From Lonsdalea britannica (GTDB lineage Bacteria; Pseudomonadota; Gammaproteobacteria; Enterobacterales; Enterobacteriaceae), in assembly GCF_946477055.1 (NCBI RefSeq), contig NZ_CAMKXG010000034.1, positions 1-19,477 of the forward strand: a stretch of DNA of 19,477 nucleotides, given 5' to 3'. Below the pieces are notes generated by a model, which saw only the letters and a list, made by a program, of their open reading frames with translations, had not been told where the DNA came from and searched no databases. Shown piece by piece: positions 7,570-15,761 of this stretch. Every line of letters starts with the position of its first letter. Positions within the stretch are counted from its first letter, which is position 1. Made by a program: the position numbers and the translations under genes.

Positions 7570-8688
7570 TCAGCGGATGTCGTTGGCCTGTTGCAACAGC
7601 GTTCGGCTTTCGCTCATAAAGCGATGGGAATAGTCGCCAAACCACTGCTCCACTTTTTTGAAACTGTTGATAAACGCCGTTTTATCGCCATTCTCCAACA
7701 GCGCAATCGCCTCTCCGAAACGCAGGTAATAGCGCTTGATCAAAGCCAGGTTATTGCCGGATGACATGATGATGTCTGCGTAAAGCTGCGGATCCTGAGC
7801 AAACAACCGCCCCACCATCGCCAGCTCCAGCCGATAAATAGGCGATGACAGCGCCAGCAATTGTTCGATCTGCACATTTTCTTCCGTCAGATGTAACCCG
7901 TAAACAAACGTCGTGAAATGGCGCAACGCCTGAATGAAGGTCATGTTCTGATCGTGCTCTACCGCGCTGATGCGATGCAGACGCGCACCCCAGACACGGA
8001 TCTGTTCCAGCAGCCACTGATAGGATTCGGGTTGACGCCCATCACAGTACACCACAACCTGCTTGGCGAGACTGCCGGTATCCGGCCCGAACATCGGGTG
8101 AAGCCCCACGACCGGTCCCTGATGCACCGCCAGCATAGCCTGCAGCGGACCATTTTTGACCGAGGCCAAATCCACCAGCAGGCAGTCCTCCGGCAGCGGC
8201 GGCAGTTGAGCGATAACCTGTTCGGTAAGATGAATCGGCACGCTGACGATCACCATTCCCGCATCGGCCAGCAGTTCGCTCGCCCGAGGCCAGTCTTCCT
8301 GTTCCAGAATTTTGACCTGATAACCGGAAAGGGTCAGCATTTTATCGAACATACGCCCCATCTGACCGCGACCGCCGATGATGACGACCGGTCGCAGGGA
8401 CGGATTCAACGTTTTGAACCCTTTGTCATTTTCGCTGGAGTAGGATTCACGCATGACGCGGCGCAGTACATCCTCAATCAAAGAGGGAGGAACGCCTAAG
8501 GCTTCAGCCTCCTTTCGACGAGAAGCCAGCATTTCCGCTTCCCGGTCCGGCGCATAAATCGGTAATCCATAGTGACTTTTGACTTCGCCCACTTCTGCGA
8601 CGAGTTTTAACCGCCGAGACAACAATGCCAATAGTGCCTTATCTACCTCGTCAATCTGATCACGTAACGCGGTCAGTTCAGCGGTCAT
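7570..8688 (-). CDS. tyrA: Bifunctional chorismate mutase/prephenate dehydrogenase
   Basis: T-protein converting chorismate to prephenate and then, with NAD+, to 4-hydroxyphenylpyruvate for tyrosine. Length 372 against 373 in E. coli. The chorismate mutase domain is at 1-90; the dehydrogenase domain begins with the dinucleotide-binding motif GRGQMG (106-111) and has catalytic His197 in GLHPMFGPD. The ATG at 8688 has GGAG eight bases upstream and lies 12 bp after the aroF stop, so it is the second gene of the aroF-tyrA operon, as in E. coli, and would share TyrR control. Confidence 0.98.
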   Translation of the reverse strand: MTAELTALRDQIDEVDKALLALLSRRLKLVAEVGEVKSHYGLPIYAPDREAEMLASRRKEAEALGVPPSLIEDVLRRVMRESYSSENDKGFKTLNPSLRPVVIIGGRGQMGRMFDKMLTLSGYQVKILEQEDWPRASELLADAGMVIVSVPIHLTEQVIAQLPPLPEDCLLVDLASVKNGPLQAMLAVHQGPVVGLHPMFGPDTGSLAKQVVVYCDGRQPESYQWLLEQIRVWGARLHRISAVEHDQNMTFIQALRHFTTFVYGLHLTEENVQIEQLLALSSPIYRLELAMVGRLFAQDPQLYADIIMSSGNNLALIKRYYLRFGEAIALLENGDKTAFINSFKKVEQWFGDYSHRFMSESRTLLQQANDIR

Positions 8689-8700
8689 CTACTCTTCTCC

Positions 8701-9765
8701 TTACTGATTGGTGCGTATCGCGCCAAGATCCTGATGCACCGATCGCAATAACGATTCAGTGTTTTCCCAACTAATACAGGCGTCCGTGACAGACACACCG
8801 TAATGCATCTGGGAACGCGGCTGTTCAGAAGACTGGCTGCCTTCATTCAGATGGCTTTCCAGCATCAGACCGATAATAGAGCGATTGCCGGCTTTGAGCT
8901 GCTCCACGGCAGACTCCACTACCAACGGCTGGCGACGATAATCTTTATTCGAATTTCCGTGGCTACAATCTATCATCAGCGCTGGTTTCAGTCCCGCATC
9001 ACGCATCTGTTTTTCACATTCCGCCACGTCTTCCGCGCTGTAGTTCGGCCTTTTACCGCCGCGTAAAATCACATGACCGTCGGTATTCCCCTGCGTATGC
9101 AACAGACAAACCTGACCACTTTGGTTGATTCCCATAAAACGATGCGCCATCGAGGCGGCTTTCATGGCGTTGATGGCTGTGCCAAGGCTGCCGTCCGTGC
9201 CATTTTTAAAGCCGACAGGCATGGAAAGCCCGGATGCCATCTCACGGTGTGTCTGCGATTCCGTGGTTCTCGCGCCAATCGCCGACCAGCTGAAAAGATC
9301 GCCCAGGTACTGCGGACTATTGGGATCCAGCGCTTCCGTCGCCAGGGGCAGGCCTATATTCACCAGCTTCAGCAGCAAATCGCGCGCAATATGCAGACCG
9401 GCCTCCATATCGCACGAACCATCCATATGCGGATCGTTAATCAATCCTTTCCACCCCACCGTGGTGCGGGGTTTCTCGAAGTAAACGCGCATGACGATAT
9501 ACAGTTTATCGCTCAGCTCTGCCGACAAAGCTTGCAACCGGCGGGCATACTCCAGCGCGGCATCAGTGTCGTGAATGGAACAAGGACCGCACACAATCAG
9601 CAATCGGTCGTCACGACCGTGGATAATATCCGCCACAGCCTGCCGAGAGCGAGAAATCGCCTGCTGAGCCTCTTCACTCAACGGAAATTTGGCCTTCAGT
9701 TCGTCTGGAGTAATCAATATCTGCTCTTCAACGATATTGACGTTATTAAGCGCGTCTTTCTGCAT
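8701..9765 (-). CDS. aroF: Tyr-sensitive 3-deoxy-7-phosphoheptulonate (DAHP) synthase
   Basis: First enzyme of the shikimate pathway, condensing phosphoenolpyruvate and erythrose-4-phosphate. With the start at 9765 the protein is 354 residues and begins MQKDALNNV, as in E. coli AroF (356). The frame stays open upstream, but the ATG at 9765 has AGGA eight bases ahead whereas the ATG at 9771 has it only two bases ahead. Class I DAHP synthase motifs are present: VCGPCSIHD (metal-ligand Cys62), EKPRTTVGWKG (97-107) and GARTTESQTHREMASG (164-179). Its pairing with tyrA and the KDALNN N-terminus identify the Tyr-inhibited isozyme rather than AroG or AroH. Confidence 0.97.
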   Translation of the reverse strand: MQKDALNNVNIVEEQILITPDELKAKFPLSEEAQQAISRSRQAVADIIHGRDDRLLIVCGPCSIHDTDAALEYARRLQALSAELSDKLYIVMRVYFEKPRTTVGWKGLINDPHMDGSCDMEAGLHIARDLLLKLVNIGLPLATEALDPNSPQYLGDLFSWSAIGARTTESQTHREMASGLSMPVGFKNGTDGSLGTAINAMKAASMAHRFMGINQSGQVCLLHTQGNTDGHVILRGGKRPNYSAEDVAECEKQMRDAGLKPALMIDCSHGNSNKDYRRQPLVVESAVEQLKAGNRSIIGLMLESHLNEGSQSSEQPRSQMHYGVSVTDACISWENTESLLRSVHQDLGAIRTNQ

Positions 9766-9830
9766 GATCATGGTCCTGTCCCTTATTCTGTGCCTGTGCG
9801 ATGGCGGCGGTGAGTACATAACCCGGACAC

Positions 9831-9860
9831 AGTATCACAGGGTGTAAATATTTAAAACCA
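9831..9860 (-). promoter_or_regulatory. Candidate aroF promoter
   Basis: On the minus strand TGTGATACT is an extended -10 (GATACT at 9831-9836), with TGGTTT (9855-9860) at 18 bp as a poor -35. It overlaps the TyrR-box-like sites, which is the arrangement expected for repression. Confidence 0.4.
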
Positions 9861-9882
9861 CCAGCTGTAAAGTTATAATTAC
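9843..9882. promoter_or_regulatory. TyrR-box-like pair upstream of aroF
   Basis: The TyrR box consensus is TGTAAA-N6-TTTACA. TGTAAA-GTTATA-ATTACC (9865-9882) matches 10 of 12 conserved positions; TGTAAA-TATTTA-AAACCA (9843-9860) has one perfect half. The two start 22 bp apart, about two helical turns, as neighbouring strong and weak boxes do. They lie 78-117 bp upstream of the aroF ATG, fitting tyrosine-dependent TyrR repression of aroF-tyrA. Confidence 0.6.
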
Positions 9883-10355
9883 CATTATAAGCAGACCAGA
9901 ATATGGGGCGGGCTCTACATTTTCGGACCATCATCGACATCGATCTCTCATCAGTTATCCGGTGCTTATTTCGATCTCGATGCCATGCTCATCAAACCCC
10001 ATAGCCCACACATCAGATGAACAACAATAAAAACCCAGTCAAATCAAACATAAAAGTGAGTACGCATACAAATAGACAGTTTCATCCGCCACCCGAACGC
10101 ATAAAAACAAGGTGTCCCCTGCGCTTATCAATCGCTTCAACCGCGGAGAATTAGAGCGCAAAACAGAAGCCACCCACAAAGCGCACATCCATCTGTAAAG
10201 ATAAAATTACACATGACTTCGATTTTATTTTACTGTCAACACACAACCTCTCAGCTAAGGCGGAGTTTACTCAGCGAGTGTTCGGTGCCATTTTTCGTTG
10301 GGTGCAGACAGCGTGGTTTTAAAGAGATCGTACTCTTCGCGCCCAGCTGCTTAGG
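9883..10355. other. A+T-rich interval without a recognisable gene
   Basis: Nothing here codes convincingly on either strand: the longest plus-strand frame with an ATG (10017-10154, 45 codons) has no ribosome site. The stretch is visibly richer in A+T than its flanks. It contains an 11-base inverted repeat with one mismatch (CATCGACATCG at 9932-9942, CGATCTCGATG at 9972-9982) and an isolated TyrR-box-like palindrome at 10194-10211. No confident terminator for the upstream minus-strand gene was found; AAGAG/CTCTT around 10321-10337 is too weak. Confidence 0.6.
10194..10211. promoter_or_regulatory. Isolated TyrR-box-like palindrome
   Basis: TGTAAA-GATAAA-ATTACA matches 11 of the 12 conserved positions of TGTAAA-N6-TTTACA, better than either site at aroF. 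It is about 430 bp upstream of the aroF ATG and 145 bp beyond the end of the next gene, so its target is unclear. In A+T-rich DNA some chance matching is possible. Confidence 0.4.
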
Positions 10356-11066
10356 TCACGTGAGGTATTGATGAGCGATGGCTTTTTCTTTTTCGTGGTG
10401 AACAATGGCTTTTTTGCGCAATTGAATGTCTGAGAAGATCGAGGCGAGAATGAACACAAAGAACAGGAGAAAGTATAGGTAGATGACGGAAAACCAAACT
10501 TTGTTATCGCGCGTCTCATCGATCCTTTTTTGAATACCTTGCTCTGAGTTTTTCATCCCTATGTTATCGCACACGGTCCGTATCAGCGCGGGTGAAAGGT
10601 GTAAATCGAGTGAGATATCGCCATAGGATTTGCTCCGGCAAAAAGCGGGCGTCATTTCCCAAGATTGCTGGTCCACTTTGCCCTTGGCTTTATCCAGCGT
10701 TAATAAGAAGTTTTCTTTCCCTTCTACCGTCATCGTTAAAGACGCCCAGCCATGAGGAACGCTGATGACATAACGGCCCATAACATAGGTCATTATGCCT
10801 AACAGGCTAACAAACAAAATGGAGATGATACCGGCGCCAAGGTAATCGCCCCGACTCGGAGGCGTTAGCAGCTTCTTTCTGGATTTAATGCCGCTCAGCC
10901 TGATCATCCAGGGTTGTGCACCTTCGATAAGCCCCCATGCTTTGCGCTCTTCAGGAAGGGTTCTAAGCCATCGCCAGGCGACTCTGGCGCAAAGTGCCGC
11001 AGCGGCGGCGAAAGCGCCCCATAACGGGCTACCCAGTATGGCGTTGACTTGCTCCAGGTTGTTCAT
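10356..11066 (-). CDS. Hypothetical membrane protein, 236 aa
   Basis: Not recognised with certainty; the pattern (membrane anchors around a loop with two Cys) is reminiscent of enterobacterial DUF6216-type proteins. Hydrophobic segments are at about 14-34, 76-97 and 190-211. Residues 35-75 are rich in Arg/Lys and the tail 217-230 (RKKAIVHHEKEKA) is charged, so by the positive-inside rule both are cytoplasmic and the 98-189 loop is periplasmic. That loop contains Cys143 and Cys166, which could form a disulfide. The ATG at 11066 has a strong AAGGAG seven bases upstream. It sits 58 bp past the rplS terminator, in the place where E. coli has yfiL-yfiR-dgcN-yfiB, and none of its sequence resembles those proteins. 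No clear promoter was seen; read-through from rplS is possible. Confidence 0.8.
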   Translation of the reverse strand: MNNLEQVNAILGSPLWGAFAAAAALCARVAWRWLRTLPEERKAWGLIEGAQPWMIRLSGIKSRKKLLTPPSRGDYLGAGIISILFVSLLGIMTYVMGRYVISVPHGWASLTMTVEGKENFLLTLDKAKGKVDQQSWEMTPAFCRSKSYGDISLDLHLSPALIRTVCDNIGMKNSEQGIQKRIDETRDNKVWFSVIYLYFLLFFVFILASIFSDIQLRKKAIVHHEKEKAIAHQYLT

Positions 11067-11124
11067 GATTTCTCCTTAAATCTTGTATGTCCGGTGCCCC
11101 CTTAATCTAACGCTTTTTACATAC

Positions 11125-11154
11125 AAAAAAAGGGGCGGCATATAGGCCACCCCT
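11125..11154 (-). terminator. Terminator of the rpsP-rimM-trmD-rplS operon
   Basis: On the minus strand GGGGTGGC, a six-base loop, GCCGCCCC (one G-U pair), then seven T. It lies 40 bp after the rplS stop. Confidence 0.92.
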
Positions 11155-11193
11155 TCATTCAAAACGACTTTCGGATGTCGCGAAAGCGCGTTC

Positions 11194-11556
<363 letters not shown>

Positions 11557-11604
11557 CTAGGTAAACTGATATATGGGTTCGCCCGGCGCTGTGCCAGCGG
11601 CCCC

Positions 11605-12357
11605 CTAGTACTCTTGTTGAGACTGATGTTCCCGTTGGAATTCAGCCAGCAACGTTGTTTGCTCGTCAGTCAGAGCTAGGCTTTTCAGAAGTTCAGGTCT
11701 TCTAAGCCAGGTTCGGCCCAGCGACTGCTTCAAACGCCAGCGACGTATTTCAGCATGGTTGCCTGACAGTAAAACTGCCGGAACTTCCATCCCCGTCAAC
11801 ACTTCAGGCCGGGTGAAATGAGGGCAATCCAGCAATCCATCCGCAAAAGAGTCTTCTTCTGCTGAAGCTTCATGACCCAGCACGCCCGGGATGAACCGGG
11901 AAACAGAGTCAATCAGCGTCATTGCCGGCAGTTCGCCGCCGCTGAGCACATAATCACCGATAGACCACTCTTCGTCGACTTCGGTTTTGATTACGCGCTC
12001 GTCAATTCCCTCGTACCGTCCACAGACCAGAATCATCTTCTGATTTGTAGCAAGTTGACGTACGCCTTGCTGATCCAATTTGCGGCCCTGTGGTGACAGG
12101 TAAATCACCCGAGCGCCTTCGCCTGCCGCTGCTTTAGCTGCATGAATCGCATCCCGTAAAGGTTGCACCATCATCAGCATCCCGGGACCTCCGCCATAAG
12201 GGCGATCGTCCACGGTGCGATGCCGGTCGTAGGTGAAGTCTCGCGGACTCCAATATTCTACGCTCAGCAGGCCATTTTTTACTGCCCGGCCAGTGACTCC
12301 ATAATCAGTAATGGCGCGGAACATTTCTGGAAACAGGCTGATTACCCCAATCCACAT
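11605..12357 (-). CDS. trmD: tRNA (guanine37-N1)-methyltransferase TrmD
   Basis: SPOUT-class enzyme using S-adenosylmethionine to make m1G37 in tRNAs reading CNN codons, preventing +1 frameshifting. 250 residues against 255 in E. coli; the C-terminal tail is a little shorter. The trefoil-knot cofactor site is visible in [14 protein letters not shown] and [16 protein letters not shown], with the early YGGGPGM loop (55-61). ATG at 12357, 37 bp after the rimM stop. Confidence 0.98.
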   Translation of the reverse strand: MWIGVISLFPEMFRAITDYGVTGRAVKNGLLSVEYWSPRDFTYDRHRTVDDRPYGGGPGMLMMVQPLRDAIHAAKAAAGEGARVIYLSPQGRKLDQQGVRQLATNQKMILVCGRYEGIDERVIKTEVDEEWSIGDYVLSGGELPAMTLIDSVSRFIPGVLGHEASAEEDSFADGLLDCPHFTRPEVLTGMEVPAVLLSGNHAEIRRWRLKQSLGRTWLRRPELLKSLALTDEQTTLLAEFQREHQSQQEY

Positions 12358-12394
12358 AGCATCGTTCCACTCGTTACTGGTCGTTGTACGGAAA

Positions 12395-12943
12395 TCAAAA
12401 ACCAGGATCCCAATCTACTTCAATACGATGAGTAGAAAGGTCAACATGCTTGATCACCTGCTCTGTCAGGAACGGAATTAACCGCTCCTTGACCCCGTAA
12501 GCATCTTTCAGGTTAGCTCTTACCACCATCACGTCGTTCGAACCGGTTTCCATCATATCGATGACTTTGCCCAGCCCGTAACCGGCGACGGTGACGACTT
12601 CACAGCCAATAAGATCTTTCCAGTAATAATCACCCTCATCCAGCTCAGGAAGCTGAGAGACGTCGACAACAATCTCGCAATTGGTCAACAGATTCGCTGC
12701 ATCCCGATCTTCAACATCTTTGATCTTGATGATCAGGTCCTGATTATGGTGCCTCCAGCTCTCTATTTCGATGAGCTGCAAGCCGCCTTTATTCCGGAGA
12801 TACAAGGGCTGATAGTCAAAAATACTTTCGGCATCTTCGGTGGAGGAAAACACTCTGAGCCAACCTCTGATGCCATACGTCGACCCCATTTTCCCCAGTA
12901 CGACCGGGTTTGTTGGGGCTTGAGGGCTAAGCTGCTTGCTCAT
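12395..12943 (-). CDS. rimM: 16S rRNA processing protein RimM
   Basis: Assembly factor that matures the 30S head region and binds S19. The N-terminal RimM domain starts [17 protein letters not shown] and the C-terminal PRC-barrel holds DYYWKDLIG...[15 protein letters not shown]. The ATG at 12943 gives MSKQL and 182 residues, as in E. coli; an upstream in-frame GTG at 12952 would add three residues but lacks support. GGTGGTGA sits before the ATG. It lies 18 bp after rpsP, in the same operon. Confidence 0.97.
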   Translation of the reverse strand: MSKQLSPQAPTNPVVLGKMGSTYGIRGWLRVFSSTEDAESIFDYQPLYLRNKGGLQLIEIESWRHHNQDLIIKIKDVEDRDAANLLTNCEIVVDVSQLPELDEGDYYWKDLIGCEVVTVAGYGLGKVIDMMETGSNDVMVVRANLKDAYGVKERLIPFLTEQVIKHVDLSTHRIEVDWDPGF

Positions 12944-12961
12944 TGTCACCACCGCAACAGG

Positions 12962-13210
12962 TTATGCTGCTTTTTTAGCGTCTTTGATCAGCGCAGAAAC
13001 GCGATCAGAAACGGTAGCGCCCTGGCCAACCCAGTGCTCGATACGATCCAGGTCCAGACGCAGTGCTTCTGCCTGACCGGTTGCGATCGGGTTGAAGAAA
13101 CCTACACGCTCAATAAAACGACCGTCGCGCGCATTGCGGCTATCGGTCACGACGACTTGGTAGAACGGGCGTTTTTTAGCGCCGCCACGTGCCAAACGAA
13201 TAGTTACCAT
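12962..13210 (-). CDS. rpsP: 30S ribosomal protein S16
   Basis: S16 is a small protein needed early in 30S assembly. The start at 13210 gives the family's 82 residues, beginning [20 protein letters not shown], with AGAGGA four bases from the ATG. The frame is open a further 20 codons upstream, but that extension runs through the leader hairpin and is not coding. First gene of the operon; its transcript begins near 13279. Confidence 0.98.
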   Translation of the reverse strand: MVTIRLARGGAKKRPFYQVVVTDSRNARDGRFIERVGFFNPIATGQAEALRLDLDRIEHWVGQGATVSDRVSALIKDAKKAA

Positions 13211-13238
13211 AACATCCTCTTTAGTGAATAAAACAACC

Positions 13239-13262
13239 GGGCCCCATCGAGGAACGGGGCCC
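13239..13262 (-). promoter_or_regulatory. rpsP leader hairpin, possible attenuator
   Basis: A seven-base all-GC stem GGGCCCC/GGGGCCC encloses a 10-base loop and is followed on the minus strand by GGTTGTTTTATTC. It falls between the predicted start of transcription and the rpsP ribosome site. The tail is T-rich but interrupted, so partial termination (attenuation) is more likely than a full stop; it may also terminate any ffh read-through. Confidence 0.6.
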
Positions 13263-13285
13263 AGTGTCATATAAAAAGCCCGAAA

Positions 13286-13313
13286 ATTTTACTCATTTTG
13301 GCGTAAAAAGCAA
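13286..13313 (-). promoter_or_regulatory. rpsP operon promoter
   Basis: On the minus strand TTGCTT (13308-13313), 16-bp spacer, TAAAAT (13286-13291), followed by the discriminator TTTCGGGC. A GC-rich discriminator is typical of ribosomal protein promoters under stringent control. Confidence 0.7.
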
Positions 13314-13368
13314 TCTAAAGCGTGCTTCATCCCCGAATACTTTCTACGCCGAAGTAAAACATCAGACG

Positions 13369-14730
13369 TTAGCGCCCCGGAAAGCCCGGTGGCATCATAC
13401 CTTTCATTCCGCGCATCATTTTCGCCATACCGCCATTTTTCATCTTCTTCATCATGCGCTGCATGTCGTCAAACTGCTTCAGCAGCCGATTGACGTCTTG
13501 CACCTGCATGCCTGAACCCGTAGCGATACGGCGCTTGCGCGAACCCTTGATAATTTCAGGTTTAGCGCGCTCTTTCTGCGTCATGGAATTAATGATGGCT
13601 TCCATACGCACCAGAACTTTGTCGTCCATCTGGGACTTCACATTGTCCGGCAGTTGGCCCATTCCCGGCAGCTTGCTCATCATGCTAGCCATGCCGCCCA
13701 TGTTGCGCATTTGCTTTAACTGGTCAAGGAAGTCGGTCAGGTCAAATCCGTCGCCCTTTTTCAGCTTTTTCGCCAACTTCTCGGCCTGAGTACGGTCGAC
13801 TTTGGTTTCCAGCTCTTCGATCAGGGACAGAACGTCCCCCATTCCCAGGATGCGTGATGCAATGCGGTCCGGGTGGAACGGCTCGAGAGCCTCCGTCTTT
13901 TCACCGACGCCGAGGAATTTGATCGGCTTGCCGGTGATATGGCGAATAGACAATGCCGCACCGCCGCGGGCGTCACCGTCGATTTTAGTCAGGATCACAC
14001 CGGTCAACGGCAGCGCTTCATTAAACGCTTTCGCTGTGTTCGCCGCATCCTGACCGGTCATCGCATCGACGACAAACAGGGTTTCCACCGGATTCAATGC
14101 CGCATGGACCTGTTTGATCTCATCCATCATCGCATCGTCAACGTGCAAACGACCCGCGGTATCGACCAGCAGGACATCATAAAATTGCAGTTGGGCATGC
14201 TTTAACGCGTGATTGACGATATCGACCGGCTTTTGACCCGCATCGGAGGGGAAGAAATCGACCCCGACCGTCTGCGCCAGCGTTTCCAGCTGTTTAATCG
14301 CCGCTGGGCGATACACGTCCGCTGAAACCACCAGCACTTTTTTCTTCTGCTTTTCGCGCAGGAATTTCCCCAGCTTACCTACGCTGGTGGTCTTACCCGC
14401 CCCTTGCAGACCCGCCATCAGCACCACGGCCGGAGGCTGTGCCGCAAGATTAAGCTCAGCATTTACTTCGCCCATTGAGGCAACCAGTTCGTTCTGAACA
14501 ATCTTGACGAACTCCTGCCCCGGCGTCAGGCTTTTATTCACCTCGTGGCCAACAGCCCGCTCCTTGACGCGATTAATGAAATCACGCACCACAGGCAGCG
14601 CCACATCGGCTTCGAGTAACGCCATGCGAACTTCGCGCAGCGTCTCTTTAATATTCTCTTCAGTCAGTCGGCCGCGGCCGCTGATGTTGCGCAAAGTGCG
14701 CGATAGTCGATCGGTTAGATTTTCAAACAT
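13369..14730 (-). CDS. ffh: Signal recognition particle protein Ffh
   Basis: SRP54 homologue: with 4.5S RNA it binds signal sequences on nascent chains and delivers them to FtsY at the inner membrane. The start at 14730 gives 453 residues beginning MFENLTDRL, equal to E. coli Ffh. The N domain is at 1-85; the G domain has the P-loop GLQGAGKTT (107-115), DTAGR and TKIDGDARGG; the Met-rich M domain (about 300-453) ends MMKKMKNGGMAKMMRGMKG. The frame stays open 24 codons upstream, across the promoter, without a ribosome site. It is transcribed alone, upstream of the rpsP operon and divergent from ypjD. Confidence 0.98.
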   Translation of the reverse strand: MFENLTDRLSRTLRNISGRGRLTEENIKETLREVRMALLEADVALPVVRDFINRVKERAVGHEVNKSLTPGQEFVKIVQNELVASMGEVNAELNLAAQPPAVVLMAGLQGAGKTTSVGKLGKFLREKQKKKVLVVSADVYRPAAIKQLETLAQTVGVDFFPSDAGQKPVDIVNHALKHAQLQFYDVLLVDTAGRLHVDDAMMDEIKQVHAALNPVETLFVVDAMTGQDAANTAKAFNEALPLTGVILTKIDGDARGGAALSIRHITGKPIKFLGVGEKTEALEPFHPDRIASRILGMGDVLSLIEELETKVDRTQAEKLAKKLKKGDGFDLTDFLDQLKQMRNMGGMASMMSKLPGMGQLPDNVKSQMDDKVLVRMEAIINSMTQKERAKPEIIKGSRKRRIATGSGMQVQDVNRLLKQFDDMQRMMKKMKNGGMAKMMRGMKGMMPPGFPGR

Positions 14731-14778
14731 AGCTCTGCTCAACGTAAACTGGCCGCTATCGCGACGTGAACGGTGGGG

Positions 14779-14787
14779 ATTATAACA
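14779..14787 (-). promoter_or_regulatory. ffh promoter, extended -10
   Basis: On the minus strand TGTTATAAT is a perfect extended -10 (TGnTATAAT) about 50 bp upstream of the ffh ATG. No good -35 sits at 16-18 bp, as is common with extended -10 promoters. Confidence 0.65.
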
Positions 14788-14829
14788 CGAAAGCCATGGC
14801 AATCTCCGCGAGTGTTTACGGATAACAGG

Positions 14830-14859
14830 TTGGTGGGCCGTAATGACTAAGGCTATACT
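14830..14859 (+). promoter_or_regulatory. Candidate ypjD promoter
   Basis: TTGGTG (14830-14835), 18-bp spacer, TATACT (14854-14859), about 43 bp before the ypjD ATG. Confidence 0.55.
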
Positions 14860-14901
14860 GGCCGTCCTTATTACTCTGTTGATACCAAATAATCTAACGC
14901 T

Positions 14902-15696
14902 ATGTCTGTTTTCGCCATCGTGGCTTTAGCGGCCTATTCGCTCAGTCTGGGGCTGATTGTTCCCAGCCTGTTGAAAAAGAACAGCGCCTATCGCCGGTTG
15001 GCGGTAGCCTCCGCGGTGCTCGCGCTTGCCTGTCATACCGTGGCGCTCTATCAACGCATCTTTGATGTCTACGCCGGGCAAAATTTGAGCCTGCTTAACA
15101 TAGGCTCGCTAGTCAGTCTGATGATCTGCTCGGTCATGACCTTCGTCGCCACGCGCGATCGCGGCTGGTTTCTGCTGCCCGTCGTCTATACCTTCGCGCT
15201 CATCAACCTGGCATTCGCGACTTTTATGCCAGGCGAGTTCATCACTCATCTCGAAAATGAACCCGGGCTGATGGTGCATATTGGCTTAGCGCTGTTTGCC
15301 TACGCGACACTGATGATTGCCGCGCTGTACGCACTGCAAATGGCGTCGCTGGATTACATGTTGAAGAATAAAATGTTGGGCTTTACGTCGGATATGCCGC
15401 CGCTGCTCAGCATTGAACGCAAGATGTTCCACATTACTCAGGTCGGCGTCATTCTGCTGACGCTGACATTGTGTACCGGGCTGTTTTACATGAGCGACCT
15501 GCTCAACAATAAAGAGAATCTCCATAAGGCGCTGTTCTCTTTGCTGGCCTGGTTCGTCTATATCCTGCTGCTGTGGGGACACTACCATGAAGGTTGGAGA
15601 GGTCGCCGCGTAGTTTACTTCAACCTGATAGGCGCGCTGCTGTTAACGCTGTCCTATTTCGGCAGCCGAGTGATTACCCCTTTCCTCGTTCATTAA
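14902..15696 (+). CDS. ypjD: Inner membrane protein YpjD, CcsA/HemX-like
   Basis: Polytopic inner-membrane protein of the cytochrome c assembly (CcsA/CcmC) family; its physiological role in enterobacteria is not established. 264 residues, about eight hydrophobic segments from residue 3 to the C-terminus, with conserved histidines of the family at His126 (LMVHIGLALFAYA) and His227/His229 in GHYHEGWRGRR. The start gives MSVFAIVAL, close to E. coli YpjD, though no strong ribosome site is visible before it. Divergent from ffh as in E. coli. In E. coli the next gene is yfjD (corB); here luxS follows directly in the opposite orientation. Confidence 0.93.
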   Translation: MSVFAIVALAAYSLSLGLIVPSLLKKNSAYRRLAVASAVLALACHTVALYQRIFDVYAGQNLSLLNIGSLVSLMICSVMTFVATRDRGWFLLPVVYTFALINLAFATFMPGEFITHLENEPGLMVHIGLALFAYATLMIAALYALQMASLDYMLKNKMLGFTSDMPPLLSIERKMFHITQVGVILLTLTLCTGLFYMSDLLNNKENLHKALFSLLAWFVYILLLWGHYHEGWRGRRVVYFNLIGALLLTLSYFGSRVITPFLVH

Positions 15697-15708
15697 TCTT
15701 CACTCCTC

Positions 15709-15748
15709 AGACATAAAAAAAGAGAGCATTGCGCTCTCTTTTTTGTCT
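15709..15748. terminator. Bidirectional terminator between ypjD and luxS
   Basis: Twelve-base perfect stem AAAAAAGAGAGC/GCTCTCTTTTTT with loop ATTGC, flanked by the extra pair AGACA/TGTCT. T-runs occur on both strands, so it serves ypjD (plus) and luxS (minus). Confidence 0.93.
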
Positions 15749-15761
15749 CTGAAGTCTGCCG

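Noticed and set aside
9766..9819. Upstream extension of the aroF frame by 18 codons
   Set aside because: The added residues do not resemble the family, and AGGA is correctly spaced only for the ATG at 9765.
10017..10154. Plus-strand ATG frame of 45 codons in the aroF upstream interval
   Set aside because: No ribosome site, no recognisable protein features, and the composition looks like non-coding A+T-rich DNA.
13211..13270. Upstream extension of the rpsP frame by 20 codons
   Set aside because: It runs through the GC hairpin of the leader; S16 is 82 residues with a good ribosome site at the downstream ATG.
14731..14802. Upstream extension of the ffh frame by 24 codons
   Set aside because: It crosses the extended -10 promoter, has no ribosome site, and the 453-residue start matches the family length.
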